Shown here one piece after another: positions 10,482 to 18,773 of a DNA stretch of 39,089 bases. Position numbers and translations under genes: made by a program. The notes under the pieces were generated by a model. The model was not told the DNA's origin and did not search any database. It saw only the letters and a program-made list of their open reading frames with translations. Source of the stretch: Flavobacteriaceae bacterium (GTDB lineage Bacteria > Bacteroidota > Bacteroidia > Flavobacteriales > Flavobacteriaceae); assembly GCA_030830005.1 (NCBI GenBank), contig JAURNV010000034.1:1-39089 (forward strand). Direction: 5' to 3'. Numbering within the stretch: the stretch's first letter is position 1; each line of letters begins with the position of its first letter.

Positions 10482-11395
10482 AGCCTACTAATCATATTGT
10501 TATGGTTCGGCCAGCAACTTTTCGTACTAACGAACAAACCGCAATTAACAACTACTACCAAAAGCACACTTTACTTTCAGATAAAGATGCCTTGCATAAT
10601 GCTCATGCCGAATTCGATTCCTTGGTTGCTTGTTTGCGTAAGCATCAAGTTAAGGTTACTGTAGTTCAAGACACCGCTAAACCTGATACCCCTGACGCTA
10701 TTTTCCCTAACAATTGGTTTGTGCTTCTGCCAAAGCAACGTGCCGTATTATTTCCAATGTATGCGCCAAACAGACGTGCCGAACGCAATGAGCGTATAGT
10801 TACTTCACTTATAAAAGAGGGATGTCAAATCTGTTCAGTAACAGATTATACTAAGGAGGAGGAGCAAAATCTCTTTTTGGAAGGTACAGGGAGTATGGTA
10901 ATCGATCATCAGAATAGAATTGCTTATTGTGCATTATCACCCAGATCAGAGCTAGTGCTATTTCATAGATTTTGTAAAGACTTTAATTATAAAGCTGTCG
11001 TTTTTCACGCTTATCAAACCGTAAACGAACAACGACTATTGGTGTATCACACAAATGTGATTATGAGTATCGGAGAACAATTTGCGATTATTTGTTTAGA
11101 TGCAATTGATAATGTGAAAGAGCGTCATCAGGTTCATGATTCGCTTACATTTTCAGGCAAGGATGTGATTTCTATCACAGAAAAGCAAGTAGGACAATTT
11201 GCAGGAAATATGTTGGCATTATCAACAATTGAAGGCAATCCTTTGCTTGTGATGAGTACTCGTGCATATGCTTCGCTAACGCTGCATCAAATTCAAAAGC
11301 TTGAACAATATGCTATTTTAGTGCATAGCCCCATCCCCACCATTGAAGATTTGGGTGGAGGTAGTGTGCGGTGTATGATGGCGGAAGTGTATTAA
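10478..11395 (+). CDS. ctlX: Citrulline hydrolase CtlX-like (amidinotransferase fold)
   Basis: This 305-residue protein has the same superfamily fold as its upstream neighbour but belongs to a different branch, annotated in Bacteroidetes as a citrulline-utilising hydrolase. Visible landmarks are the N-terminal MVRPATFRTNEQTAINNYYQ, Asp73 in DTPDAIFPNNWF, Glu135 in FLEGTGSMV, His191 in VYHTNVIMSIG and the nucleophile Cys299 in GGGSVRCMMAEV. If it is a citrullinase, it would release ornithine, ammonia and CO2 from the citrulline made by the upstream enzyme; that link is inference from the ATGA overlap. Its stop shares bases with the convergent gene on the other strand. Confidence 0.85.
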   Translation: MKPTNHIVMVRPATFRTNEQTAINNYYQKHTLLSDKDALHNAHAEFDSLVACLRKHQVKVTVVQDTAKPDTPDAIFPNNWFVLLPKQRAVLFPMYAPNRRAERNERIVTSLIKEGCQICSVTDYTKEEEQNLFLEGTGSMVIDHQNRIAYCALSPRSELVLFHRFCKDFNYKAVVFHAYQTVNEQRLLVYHTNVIMSIGEQFAIICLDAIDNVKERHQVHDSLTFSGKDVISITEKQVGQFAGNMLALSTIEGNPLLVMSTRAYASLTLHQIQKLEQYAILVHSPIPTIEDLGGGSVRCMMAEVY

Positions 11396-11808
11396 AGATA
11401 ATCTTTAGCGATAGTCGCTTTTTGCTGCTGGATTTTTTTAAAGAACAACCGCACAGGTTCTGATTGTGCTGAAATGGATACTTTATGATGCTCAAAATGA
11501 ATGCTATACGCATCGCTTGTTCCCTTAAATAATGTTAGTTTATAGTAAGGAATAACCAACGCATAGGTTTCCAATAAAGACCTAAATCGCAAAATAATAC
11601 CTTTGGGTCGCACCTCTATATTACACGTGTTTTCATTATGATCTAACAAAAAAAGTCCATCAATTTCTTTGCTACTTGCCGTTACATACAGTTTTGGCGA
11701 ACCTATACCGCCTAATTTTATACGTTGTAATAGCGTAAAGGGTTTGCCTACTTTGGCATCGATTTCTTGCCGTTGTGCTTTGTTGTTATAAGATATGTTT
11801 ACTAGCAT
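11392..11808 (-). CDS. Conserved flavobacterial protein of unknown function
   Basis: This 138-residue basic, soluble-looking protein has no signal peptide or membrane segment. I recognise it only as a type often seen in Flavobacteriia; no function can be given. The middle carries KLGGIGSPKLYVTASSKEID and a charged core RPKGIILRFRSLLETYALVI. The ATG at 11808 is chosen; the longer frame begins with a TTG at 11826 and adds six unconvincing residues. Its stop overlaps the ctlX stop by 4 bp (convergent), and it is divergent from argS. A near-match promoter box (TATTTTAG, 11813-11820, minus strand) lies just upstream of the start. Confidence 0.75.
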   Translation of the reverse strand: MLVNISYNNKAQRQEIDAKVGKPFTLLQRIKLGGIGSPKLYVTASSKEIDGLFLLDHNENTCNIEVRPKGIILRFRSLLETYALVIPYYKLTLFKGTSDAYSIHFEHHKVSISAQSEPVRLFFKKIQQQKATIAKDYL

Positions 11809-11852
11809 TTTGCTAAAATACAGCAAAACCTTTTACGCCTTATTGAAACGCT

Positions 11853-11860
11853 TATCTTTG
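11853..11860 (+). promoter_or_regulatory. Putative promoter -7 box of argS
   Basis: TATCTTTG is an exact TAnnTTTG match ending 16 bp before the argS ATG, in the 68-bp divergent spacer with the minus-strand hypothetical gene. No TTG -33 element is found at normal spacing. Confidence 0.55.
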
Positions 11861-11876
11861 TAATTGATTTTAAGGT

Positions 11877-13646
11877 ATGGAAGAGCTTTTATTTCATCAG
11901 TTGCAATCGTATTTTTTACAGCAGTACGAAAAACAAATCGAGGCTTTTGATATTCAGCCTACAAAACCACAGTTTGAGGGCGATTTAACCCTTGTGGTAT
12001 TTCCTTTATTAAAAATTGTTCCTAAAAAACCCGCTGACCTTGCTGCCGAGTTGGGTAACTTTTTAGTCGAAAAGGTTTCGGAAGTAGAAGCATATAATGT
12101 AGTGCAAGGCTTTTTAAATTTACAGATTGCCCCTTTTTATTATATCAACTTACTTCACAAAATACACCAGAACCCTAATTTTGGTTTTTCAACACCCAAT
12201 AAAACTTCTGACAAAATCTTGGTTGAGTATTCCTCGCCTAACACTAATAAGCCTTTGCACTTAGGTCATGTTCGAAATAACCTATTGGGCGCTTCAGTAG
12301 CCAATATTTTAGCAGCTAGTGGAAACCGAGTGCATACCACACAAATTATAAATGACAGAGGAATTCATATTTGTAAGTCTATGCTGGCGTGGCAAAAATA
12401 TGGAAAAGGAGAAACGCCTGAATCATCAGGGCTAAAAGGTGATGCTTTGGCTGGAAAATACTATGTGCTTTTTGATCAACACTATAAAAAAGAAATTGCT
12501 GATTTGGTTGCTTCTGGTATTTCCGAAGAACAGGCAAAAAATGATGCCTCAATAATGCAAGAAGCAAAAGCTATGTTGGTGAAATGGGAGCAAAATGATT
12601 CGGAAGTTCGTGCACTATGGGCAAAAATGAACGGTTGGGTATATGATGGTTTTGCACAAACATATTCTCGATTAGGTGTTACTTTTGATTCGTTTTATTA
12701 CGAAAGTGATACCTATGTTTTGGGAAAGGAAATTGTTGCCGAAGGATTAGAAAAAGGAATTTTCTATAAAAAAGAAGATCATTCGGTTTGGGTTGATTTA
12801 ACTGGCGAAGGCTTAGATGAAAAGTTGTTATTGCGTTCTGATGGAACATCCGTGTACATGACCCAAGATTTAGGAACGGCACGTTTGCGCTACACCAATC
12901 ATCCTGATATGAAAGGAATGGTTTATACCGTTGGAAACGAACAGGATTATCATTTTAAGGTACTTTTCTTAATACTAAATAAGTTAGGCTATGATTGGGC
13001 TTCACAGTTATATCATCTTAGTTATGGTATGGTGGATTTGCCAAGTGGGAAGATGAAAAGTAGAGAAGGTACAGTTGTTGATGCCGACGCACTAATGGAT
13101 GAAATGAAAACCACGGCAAAAACAATTTCTGATGAGTTGGGAAAATTAGATGGGCTATCTGCTAACGAAAAAGAAGCGCTTTATCATACTATCGGCATGG
13201 GTGCTTTAAAGTATTACATTCTTAAGGTAGATCCTAAAAAGCGCATATTGTTTGATCCTCAAGCTTCGGTTGATTTTAATGGAAATACTGGTCCCTTTAT
13301 TCAATACACCCATGCGCGTATTCAGTCTATTTTACGAAAAGCAAAATCAGCTAAGCCTGCTTTAGATGCAACAATTGTATTGCATGAAAAAGAAAAAACA
13401 GTATTAAAGACCTTAGGTCAATTTCCGTCTGTTATTACCGCTGCCGCTAAACAATACAGCCCCGCTTTGGTAGCAAATTATGTATATGAGTTGGTAAAAC
13501 AGTTTAATTCCTATTATCAGGAGGTACCTATTTTGGTAGACGAGTTACAGGTCCAATCGTTTCGTGTTGCATTGACTGCCGCTACTGGACATGTAATTCA
13601 AAAGAGTTTGACATTGTTAGGTATTGATGCGCCCAACAGGATGTAA
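11877..13646 (+). CDS. argS: Arginyl-tRNA synthetase
   Basis: ArgS charges tRNA-Arg with arginine. This 589-residue class Ia synthetase has the N-terminal Arg-tRNA synthetase (additional) domain (about 1-100), the catalytic Rossmann domain with its HIGH signature as HLGH at 128-131, the KMSKS-loop equivalent in GKMKSREGTVVDAD, and the C-terminal DALR anticodon-binding domain ending in DAPNRM. Length is typical. It is a single gene, with a promoter box upstream and a bidirectional hairpin downstream. Its position after the arginine-degrading gene pair is suggestive, but probably coincidental since an oppositely oriented gene separates them. Confidence 0.97.
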   Translation: MEELLFHQLQSYFLQQYEKQIEAFDIQPTKPQFEGDLTLVVFPLLKIVPKKPADLAAELGNFLVEKVSEVEAYNVVQGFLNLQIAPFYYINLLHKIHQNPNFGFSTPNKTSDKILVEYSSPNTNKPLHLGHVRNNLLGASVANILAASGNRVHTTQIINDRGIHICKSMLAWQKYGKGETPESSGLKGDALAGKYYVLFDQHYKKEIADLVASGISEEQAKNDASIMQEAKAMLVKWEQNDSEVRALWAKMNGWVYDGFAQTYSRLGVTFDSFYYESDTYVLGKEIVAEGLEKGIFYKKEDHSVWVDLTGEGLDEKLLLRSDGTSVYMTQDLGTARLRYTNHPDMKGMVYTVGNEQDYHFKVLFLILNKLGYDWASQLYHLSYGMVDLPSGKMKSREGTVVDADALMDEMKTTAKTISDELGKLDGLSANEKEALYHTIGMGALKYYILKVDPKKRILFDPQASVDFNGNTGPFIQYTHARIQSILRKAKSAKPALDATIVLHEKEKTVLKTLGQFPSVITAAAKQYSPALVANYVYELVKQFNSYYQEVPILVDELQVQSFRVALTAATGHVIQKSLTLLGIDAPNRM

Positions 13647-13651
13647 CAAAA

Positions 13652-13682
13652 AAAAGCCCCGAGAAGATATCTCGAGGCTTTT
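13652..13682. terminator. Bidirectional terminator between argS and proteorhodopsin
   Basis: AAAAGCC (13652-13658) pairs with GGCTTTT (13676-13682) and CGAGA (13660-13664) with TCTCG (13670-13674), with one C/A mismatch and a five-base loop. A-rich and T-rich flanks on either side suit termination of both convergent genes. It starts 6 bp after the argS stop and ends 18 bp before the end of the rhodopsin gene. Confidence 0.85.
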
Positions 13683-13700
13683 ATTATAAAAGTTAACTTT

Positions 13701-14411
13701 CTATTTCGAAGAAACGGCAGCAGCATAAACTACTAAACCAAATCCAATTTTGTTAACAGCATCACCAATGTTGTACACAACATCCATATTGACGTTTAAT
13801 GCATCAACAAAGTCATACCAACCATCAGTACCAATCATATAACCTAATGGGTATATTGCCCATCCGATAAGTACAAATAATGTTAGTGTTTTGTGTGCTT
13901 TTTCTACGGAGCCACCAGCTGATGCTGCAAGTTTTGCCAATGGACCAAACTTGATAAGATAGGCTATGTAGAAGTAAGCTAAACCAGATAATAGTCCCCA
14001 AAAAGCAGCCGAACCGCCCATAAACTCAGTTTCACCCCAGTAGCCTGTTACAAGCATAATAAGTGAAGCCCAAATTAACGTGCTCAAGTGCTTTGTAGTT
14101 GCACCAGCAGCTTTAAGGATTAGGTAAAACTCAACACACATAAGCGGAACTGTCAAAATCCAGTCAATGTAACGTATTTCTGTTGTTACACCACCAGAAG
14201 TAGCAGCTTCACGCATATAGTAATAGTGCACGGCAGCAATAAAAGTAATCAATCCTGAAACTAGGATTGAAGTTCTCCATTTGCTGTCAAATTGATTTAG
14301 CGACAAGAAAAAGAAAGCTGAAGCAGCTGTCATCGCCATTGTCCCTAAAAAGAAAGTGAAATTTACCGGATCACTTAAGTCCGCAATTGTAACTAAATTA
14401 GTAAGTGTCAT
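13701..14411 (-). CDS. Proteorhodopsin, green-type light-driven proton pump
   Basis: This seven-helix retinal protein of 236 residues pumps protons outward on illumination. The key residues are intact: proton acceptor Asp83 with His62, Thr87 and proton donor Glu94 (the DTE motif in YIDWILTVPLMCVEF), and the retinal-binding Lys221 in VNKIGFGL. The position that tunes colour (105 in the marine reference protein) is Met91, which in Bacteroidetes goes with green absorption. DTE rather than NDQ or NTQ argues against a sodium or chloride pump. The N-terminus is short, with no extra signal sequence. It is divergent from blh, which makes its chromophore. No exact TAnnTTTG box is seen upstream. Confidence 0.97.
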   Translation of the reverse strand: MTLTNLVTIADLSDPVNFTFFLGTMAMTAASAFFFLSLNQFDSKWRTSILVSGLITFIAAVHYYYMREAATSGGVTTEIRYIDWILTVPLMCVEFYLILKAAGATTKHLSTLIWASLIMLVTGYWGETEFMGGSAAFWGLLSGLAYFYIAYLIKFGPLAKLAASAGGSVEKAHKTLTLFVLIGWAIYPLGYMIGTDGWYDFVDALNVNMDVVYNIGDAVNKIGFGLVVYAAAVSSK

Positions 14412-14467
14412 AATTTTTTAAATTATATTTTGTTAAGTGCAATTTAAAAAAAATTAAACAAACGATA

Positions 14468-14475
14468 TATATTTG
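14468..14475 (+). promoter_or_regulatory. Putative promoter -7 box of blh
   Basis: TATATTTG is an exact TAnnTTTG match 31 bp before the blh ATG, in the very AT-rich 95-bp spacer (14412-14506) that must also hold the rhodopsin promoter on the other strand. The minus strand shows only imperfect versions of the box, so the rhodopsin promoter is not identified. Confidence 0.5.
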
Positions 14476-14506
14476 ACTAAATTTTTTATAAATACATTAA
14501 AAAACA

Positions 14507-15388
14507 ATGCATTTTTTGTCTAAATCAAAGTTCGTGAAAATCATTTTTACTCTGTTATGCGTTGTTTTAGGGGTGATTTTGCCTGAGCACTTTTTAGTAC
14601 CTATTGCAATTTTAAATGTGCTAACTATTGGGGTTATTCATGGTTCAAATGACTTATTCATACTTTCAAAAACCTTAACAACATCAAAAAACACGCCTTT
14701 TGCTTTCCTTTTTTTTAGTTACACGTTGTTTGTTTTGATTATGGTTTTAGCTTTAAATCGTGTACCTCAGTGGGCACTTCTATTATTTGTTTCGGCAAGT
14801 GCCTTTCATTTTGGAGAGCAACAATGGCATAACTCTTCATATGTCAATACTGCAAAACTTAATATGTTTTATGGTGCGTATGGTACCTTTCTCTTTTCGC
14901 TATTGTTCTACACGCATGCTAATCAAACTACTGAAATTATTTATGACATCGCCAATCTTTTGATTACTGAAGATTTCCTTTGGTCTCTACTAATTCTTTC
15001 GGGGATACTTTTGTTAATAGCTTCATTAGTTAATTTCAATCAAATAAAAGAGCAGCTTTTTTTTCAACTCGTCATTCTTTTGGTATTAATTTTACTTTTT
15101 AGTCAAACATCGTTAGTGTGGTCTTTTTCAGTATATTTTGTTCTATGGCATAGTATTCCTTCACTTAGAGAACAAGCAAACGTCTTGTTTCCATATTCCA
15201 AAACTCCCATACTCGCCTACATGCGTCATGCGTTATTATATTGGATAATGGCGATGGTTGGTTTTGGTTTTATTTCGTTTTTTTATACTGATAATACCAC
15301 TTCTTTACTTGCGTTATTTTTCAGTTTTTTAGCTGCGATTACAATCCCGCATGTTGTGGTTATCTTTTGGATGCACAAAAAAAAGTAA
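14507..15388 (+). CDS. blh: Beta-carotene 15,15'-dioxygenase, Brp/Blh family
   Basis: Blh cleaves beta-carotene into two molecules of retinal, the chromophore of rhodopsins. The 293-residue protein is strongly hydrophobic with roughly eight membrane segments. It carries the family's metal-binding and signature histidines: His45 and Asp49 in VIHGSNDLFIL, His101 and His108 in AFHFGEQQWH, His215 in LWHSIPSL and His282 near the C-terminus in IPHVVVIFW. It reads away from the proteorhodopsin gene across a shared 95-bp spacer, so both may respond to the same signal (for example light or starvation), which is inference. No carotenoid genes are in the window. Confidence 0.93.
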   Translation: MHFLSKSKFVKIIFTLLCVVLGVILPEHFLVPIAILNVLTIGVIHGSNDLFILSKTLTTSKNTPFAFLFFSYTLFVLIMVLALNRVPQWALLLFVSASAFHFGEQQWHNSSYVNTAKLNMFYGAYGTFLFSLLFYTHANQTTEIIYDIANLLITEDFLWSLLILSGILLLIASLVNFNQIKEQLFFQLVILLVLILLFSQTSLVWSFSVYFVLWHSIPSLREQANVLFPYSKTPILAYMRHALLYWIMAMVGFGFISFFYTDNTTSLLALFFSFLAAITIPHVVVIFWMHKKK

Positions 15389-15393
15389 TTCCG

Positions 15394-15401
15394 TAAATTT
15401 G
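15394..15401 (+). promoter_or_regulatory. Putative promoter -7 box of ffh
   Basis: TAAATTTG is an exact TAnnTTTG match beginning 5 bp after the blh stop and ending 16 bp before the ffh ATG. A TTTTG at 15365-15369 is 24 bp upstream, slightly too far for a standard -33 element. It would start the ffh-folD-queE transcript. Confidence 0.5.
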
Positions 15402-15417
15402 AGACTTATTCCATTTC

Positions 15418-16740
15418 ATGTTTGAACAGTTTAGTCAACGCTTAGATAGCGCCTTGAAAACCCTAAAAGGGCACGGTCGTATTACCGAAATTAATGTTGC
15501 AGAAACCATGAAAGAAGTTCGTCGTGCATTACTCGATGCCGATGTTAATTTTAAGATTGCTAAAAACTTTACCCAAGAAGTAAAAGATAAAGCACTTGGC
15601 CAAAAAGTTCTAACAAGTCTTAAGCCAGGACAACTTCTGATCAAGATTGTTCAAGATGAGCTCACAGCCCTGTTAGGCGGTCAAAAAGCAGATCTTTCCG
15701 TTTCAGGAAAACCTGCTATTGTTTTGATGAGTGGACTTCAGGGTTCAGGAAAAACAACATGTTCTGCTAAACTTGCAAAGCACCTCAAAACGAAACAAGC
15801 CAAGAAAGTATTGCTCGTTGCATGTGATGTGTATCGTCCTGCAGCAATTGACCAGTTGCAAGTGCTGGGTGATCAGATTGAAGTATCGGTATTTACACAG
15901 CCTGAAAATAAAAATCCTGTTGCTATTGCTAAGCAAGCAGTTCAGCATGCCAAATCCAATCAGTTTAATGTTGTTATTATTGACACTGCTGGACGTCTAG
16001 CTATTGATGAAACATTAATGCAGGAAATTGAGGATATCCACAAAGCGGTTCAACCCACAGAAACGCTTTTTGTTGTTGATGCAATGATGGGGCAAGATGC
16101 TGTCAATACCGCTAAGGCTTTTCACGACCGCCTACAATTCGACGGCGTTGTTCTTACCAAAATGGACGGAGATACACGAGGAGGTGCTGCCCTTTCAATT
16201 AAGTCTGTAGTTAATAAGCCTATAAAATTAATTGGAACGGGAGAAAAAATAGATGCCTTAGATGTGTTTCACCCAAACCGCATGGCTGATCGTATTTTGG
16301 GGATGGGCGATGTGGTAACACTCGTAGAACGAGCGCAAGAACAAATAGATCAGGAAGAGGCTAAACGCATTCAGAAAAAAATAGCGAGTAAACAATTTGG
16401 TTATGATGATTTTCTTAGTCAGCTTAAGCAAGTACAACGTATGGGTTCTATGAAGGATTTGGTTGGTATGATTCCAGGTGCAAAAAAAGCCTTAAATGGA
16501 GCAGAAATAGATGAAGATGCTTTTAAAGGAGTAGAAGCGCTTATCCAGTCCATGACACCGAAAGAGCGTCAGCAACCCAAATTACTCGATTACAGTCGTA
16601 AAAAGCGTATTGCTAAAGGCGCAGGAATGCAGATTGATGATATAAACAAATTGGTAAAGCAGTTTGAACAAATGAATAAAATGATGAAAATGATGCAAGG
16701 AGGTAAAGCTTCTAAGCTGATGCAAATGTTTGGAAAATGA
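15418..16740 (+). CDS. ffh: Signal recognition particle GTPase Ffh (SRP54)
   Basis: Ffh binds signal peptides of nascent membrane proteins and, with 4.5S RNA and FtsY, brings ribosomes to SecYEG. The 440-residue protein has an N helical bundle, the G domain with P-loop GLQGSGKTT at 106-114, DVYRPAAIDQL, DTAGRL and TKMDGDTRGG, then the methionine-rich M domain (about 300-440) ending MNKMMKMMQGGKASKLMQMF. All GTPase motifs are intact. The stop overlaps the folD start (ATGA), suggesting coupling. The SRP RNA gene was not seen in the window. Confidence 0.98.
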   Translation: MFEQFSQRLDSALKTLKGHGRITEINVAETMKEVRRALLDADVNFKIAKNFTQEVKDKALGQKVLTSLKPGQLLIKIVQDELTALLGGQKADLSVSGKPAIVLMSGLQGSGKTTCSAKLAKHLKTKQAKKVLLVACDVYRPAAIDQLQVLGDQIEVSVFTQPENKNPVAIAKQAVQHAKSNQFNVVIIDTAGRLAIDETLMQEIEDIHKAVQPTETLFVVDAMMGQDAVNTAKAFHDRLQFDGVVLTKMDGDTRGGAALSIKSVVNKPIKLIGTGEKIDALDVFHPNRMADRILGMGDVVTLVERAQEQIDQEEAKRIQKKIASKQFGYDDFLSQLKQVQRMGSMKDLVGMIPGAKKALNGAEIDEDAFKGVEALIQSMTPKERQQPKLLDYSRKKRIAKGAGMQIDDINKLVKQFEQMNKMMKMMQGGKASKLMQMFGK

Positions 16741-17618
16741 GCAAAATTTTAGACGGAAAAGCCACCTCAAATCAAATAAAAGAAGAACTCGCACAAGAAG
16801 TAGCTTTGATAAAAGCTAGTGGTAAACGCCCTCCACATCTGGCTGCTGTTTTGGTAGGAAACGATGGCGCTAGTCTTACCTATGTAGGCAGTAAAGTGCG
16901 TTCCTGTGAAAAGATTGGCTTTGAGTCTACACTGATTCACTTAGATGATTCCATTACTCAAGATGAACTTTTAGCTACTATAACTCAATTAAACAATGAT
17001 GTCACTCTTGATGGCTTTATTGTACAATTGCCTTTGCCCAAACACATCGACGAAGAAAAGGTTTTGCACGCCATTAATCCTGACAAAGACGTTGATGGGT
17101 TTCACCCAACCAATTTTGGTAAAATGGCATTAGGGATGGAGACTTTTATTCCTGCTACCCCCTTTGGTATTATGGAGTTGCTTCGCAGATATCAGCTAGA
17201 CATTAGCGGAAAACATGCTGTTGTCATTGGACGGAGTCATATTGTGGGACGCCCCATGAGTATATTACTTTCTGATAAGGGAAACCCAGGAAATGCAACG
17301 GTTACATTAACTCATAGTCGCACGCATAACTTAGCTGAAATTACTAAAACAGCCGATATCGTAGTTTCAGCACTAGGGGTGCCGAATTTTGTAAAAGCAG
17401 CTATGATAAAACAAGATGCCATCATTATTGATGTTGGTATAACGCGTGTTCCGGACGAAAACCATCCCAAAGGATATATAATTATTGGAGATGTCGCCTA
17501 TGATGAAGTTAAAGAAAAGGCGAGTTATATTACACCCGTTCCTGGAGGCGTTGGCCCAATGACAATTGCTATGCTACTACAAAACACCATGCTTGCATAC
17601 AAACGCAATGCTACTTAA
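16737..17618 (+). CDS. folD: Methylenetetrahydrofolate dehydrogenase/cyclohydrolase
   Basis: FolD is a bifunctional cytoplasmic enzyme that oxidises 5,10-methylene-THF and hydrolyses the product to 10-formyl-THF, supplying one-carbon units for purines and initiator tRNA. The 293-residue sequence shows TYVGSKVRSCEKIGFES with the catalytic lysine, GFIVQLPLPKHID, the Rossmann segment AVVIGRSHIVGRPMS and the C-terminal PGGVGPMTIAMLLQNT. Length and motifs are normal. It overlaps ffh by 4 bp and queE by one base (TAATG), so the three genes form a coupled operon. Confidence 0.97.
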   Translation: MSKILDGKATSNQIKEELAQEVALIKASGKRPPHLAAVLVGNDGASLTYVGSKVRSCEKIGFESTLIHLDDSITQDELLATITQLNNDVTLDGFIVQLPLPKHIDEEKVLHAINPDKDVDGFHPTNFGKMALGMETFIPATPFGIMELLRRYQLDISGKHAVVIGRSHIVGRPMSILLSDKGNPGNATVTLTHSRTHNLAEITKTADIVVSALGVPNFVKAAMIKQDAIIIDVGITRVPDENHPKGYIIIGDVAYDEVKEKASYITPVPGGVGPMTIAMLLQNTMLAYKRNAT

Positions 17619-18247
17619 TGGAACCTCATCTAAAAAAAGCTGTTGACTCTGGTGGTGCACTTCCGCTTATGGAAGCCTTTTATACTATTCAAGGTGAGGG
17701 CTATCATAAGGGTAGCGCTGCTTTTTTTGTTCGAATTGGTGGCTGTGATGTAGGTTGTCATTGGTGCGATGTAAAAGAAAGTTGGGACGCAAACCTTCAT
17801 CCGCCTACTTACGTCGGAGAAATAGTAGCCCAAGCCAAGCAATGTTCTGATGTTGTGGTTGTGACTGGTGGCGAACCGTTGATGTGGGATATGCAACCAC
17901 TAACCGATGCATTTAAAGAGGCAGGGATAAAAACACATATTGAAACTTCAGGAGCGTATCCTTTATCCGGTGAATGGGATTGGATTTGTTTGTCTCCAAA
18001 AAAAAGAATGCTCCCCAAGCAAGAAATTTATGCAAAAGCAAATGAACTCAAAGTTATTGTGTACAATACAGACGATTTACAATTTGCCGAGCAACAAGCG
18101 CAATATGTCAGTAATACCTGCAAATTATATTTACAACCTGAGTGGAGTAGGAGAGACACTGCTATTCCGTTGATTGTAAACCATGTGTTGGAAAATCCCA
18201 AGTGGTTAGCCTCATTACAGACACACAAATACTTAAAAATTCCTTAG
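17618..18247 (+). CDS. queE: 7-carboxy-7-deazaguanine synthase (radical SAM)
   Basis: QueE makes the 7-deazaguanine core in the route to queuosine, a modified base of tRNA anticodons. The 209-residue protein has the QueE-type N-terminus MEAFYTIQGEGYHKGSAAFF and the radical-SAM CX3CX2C cluster at Cys43, Cys47 and Cys50 in GGCDVGCHWCD. Further motifs are TGGEPLMWD and HIETSGAYPL. The usual partners QueC and QueD are not nearby. The start overlaps the folD stop and the stop overlaps the likely GTG start of the next gene. The whole length is normal for the flavobacterial form. Confidence 0.93.
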   Translation: MEPHLKKAVDSGGALPLMEAFYTIQGEGYHKGSAAFFVRIGGCDVGCHWCDVKESWDANLHPPTYVGEIVAQAKQCSDVVVVTGGEPLMWDMQPLTDAFKEAGIKTHIETSGAYPLSGEWDWICLSPKKRMLPKQEIYAKANELKVIVYNTDDLQFAEQQAQYVSNTCKLYLQPEWSRRDTAIPLIVNHVLENPKWLASLQTHKYLKIP

Positions 18248-18738
18248 TGATTGATCCTCAAAAACTTCCTGAAAAGGCAGCACAAGTGGCTCAGGATAAT
18301 GCGAAGTATTTTAAAAAAGTAAAGGCTCGAAAGCCTAAGCAGCTTGATACTGTAATGTCAAAACTTCATGTTGAAACGTTTAAAAAAATAGATTGCTTGT
18401 CTTGTGCGAATTGTTGTAAAACCACAGGACCCCTGTTCTTACCATCGGATATAAAAAGAATTAGCAAGCGACTAAATATTAAATCTTCCGATTTTGAGGA
18501 TAAATATCTTCGTGTAGATGAAGATAATGATCGAGTACTAAAGCAACTGCCTTGCAGCTTTTTAGGAGCAGATAATCACTGCCTTATATACGAAGATAGA
18601 CCAAAAGCTTGCCGTGAATTTCCACATACGGACAGAAAAAAATTCCATCAAATTTCCGATATTACTAAAAAAAATGTAGCGGTATGTCCAGCAGTTTTCG
18701 AAATGGTGGAACGATTAAAAACAGAATTTCCACTCTAG
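18247..18738 (+). CDS. YkgJ-family cysteine-cluster protein
   Basis: This 163-residue protein belongs to the YkgJ/UPF0153 family, thought to bind zinc or an iron-sulfur cluster; its cellular role is not established. Eight cysteines are arranged in the family pattern: CLSCANCC at residues 50-57, Cys103, Cys112, Cys122 (the KACREFPHTDR motif) and Cys147. I start it at the GTG at 18247, which overlaps the queE stop as TAGTG and gives a family-like N-terminus (IDPQKLPEKAAQVA). The longer frame from a GTG at 18202 would run inside queE. It follows the ffh-folD-queE operon and precedes a permease gene. Confidence 0.85.
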   Translation: MIDPQKLPEKAAQVAQDNAKYFKKVKARKPKQLDTVMSKLHVETFKKIDCLSCANCCKTTGPLFLPSDIKRISKRLNIKSSDFEDKYLRVDEDNDRVLKQLPCSFLGADNHCLIYEDRPKACREFPHTDRKKFHQISDITKKNVAVCPAVFEMVERLKTEFPL

Positions 18739-18773
18739 TAAATTACCTTACATTTAAACCTTAATTTATTTCT

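Noticed and set aside
14412-14467. Rhodopsin promoter on the minus strand of the spacer
   Set aside because: Only imperfect box variants (for example TAATTTTT) are seen in a very AT-rich sequence where near-matches are common, so no promoter is claimed.
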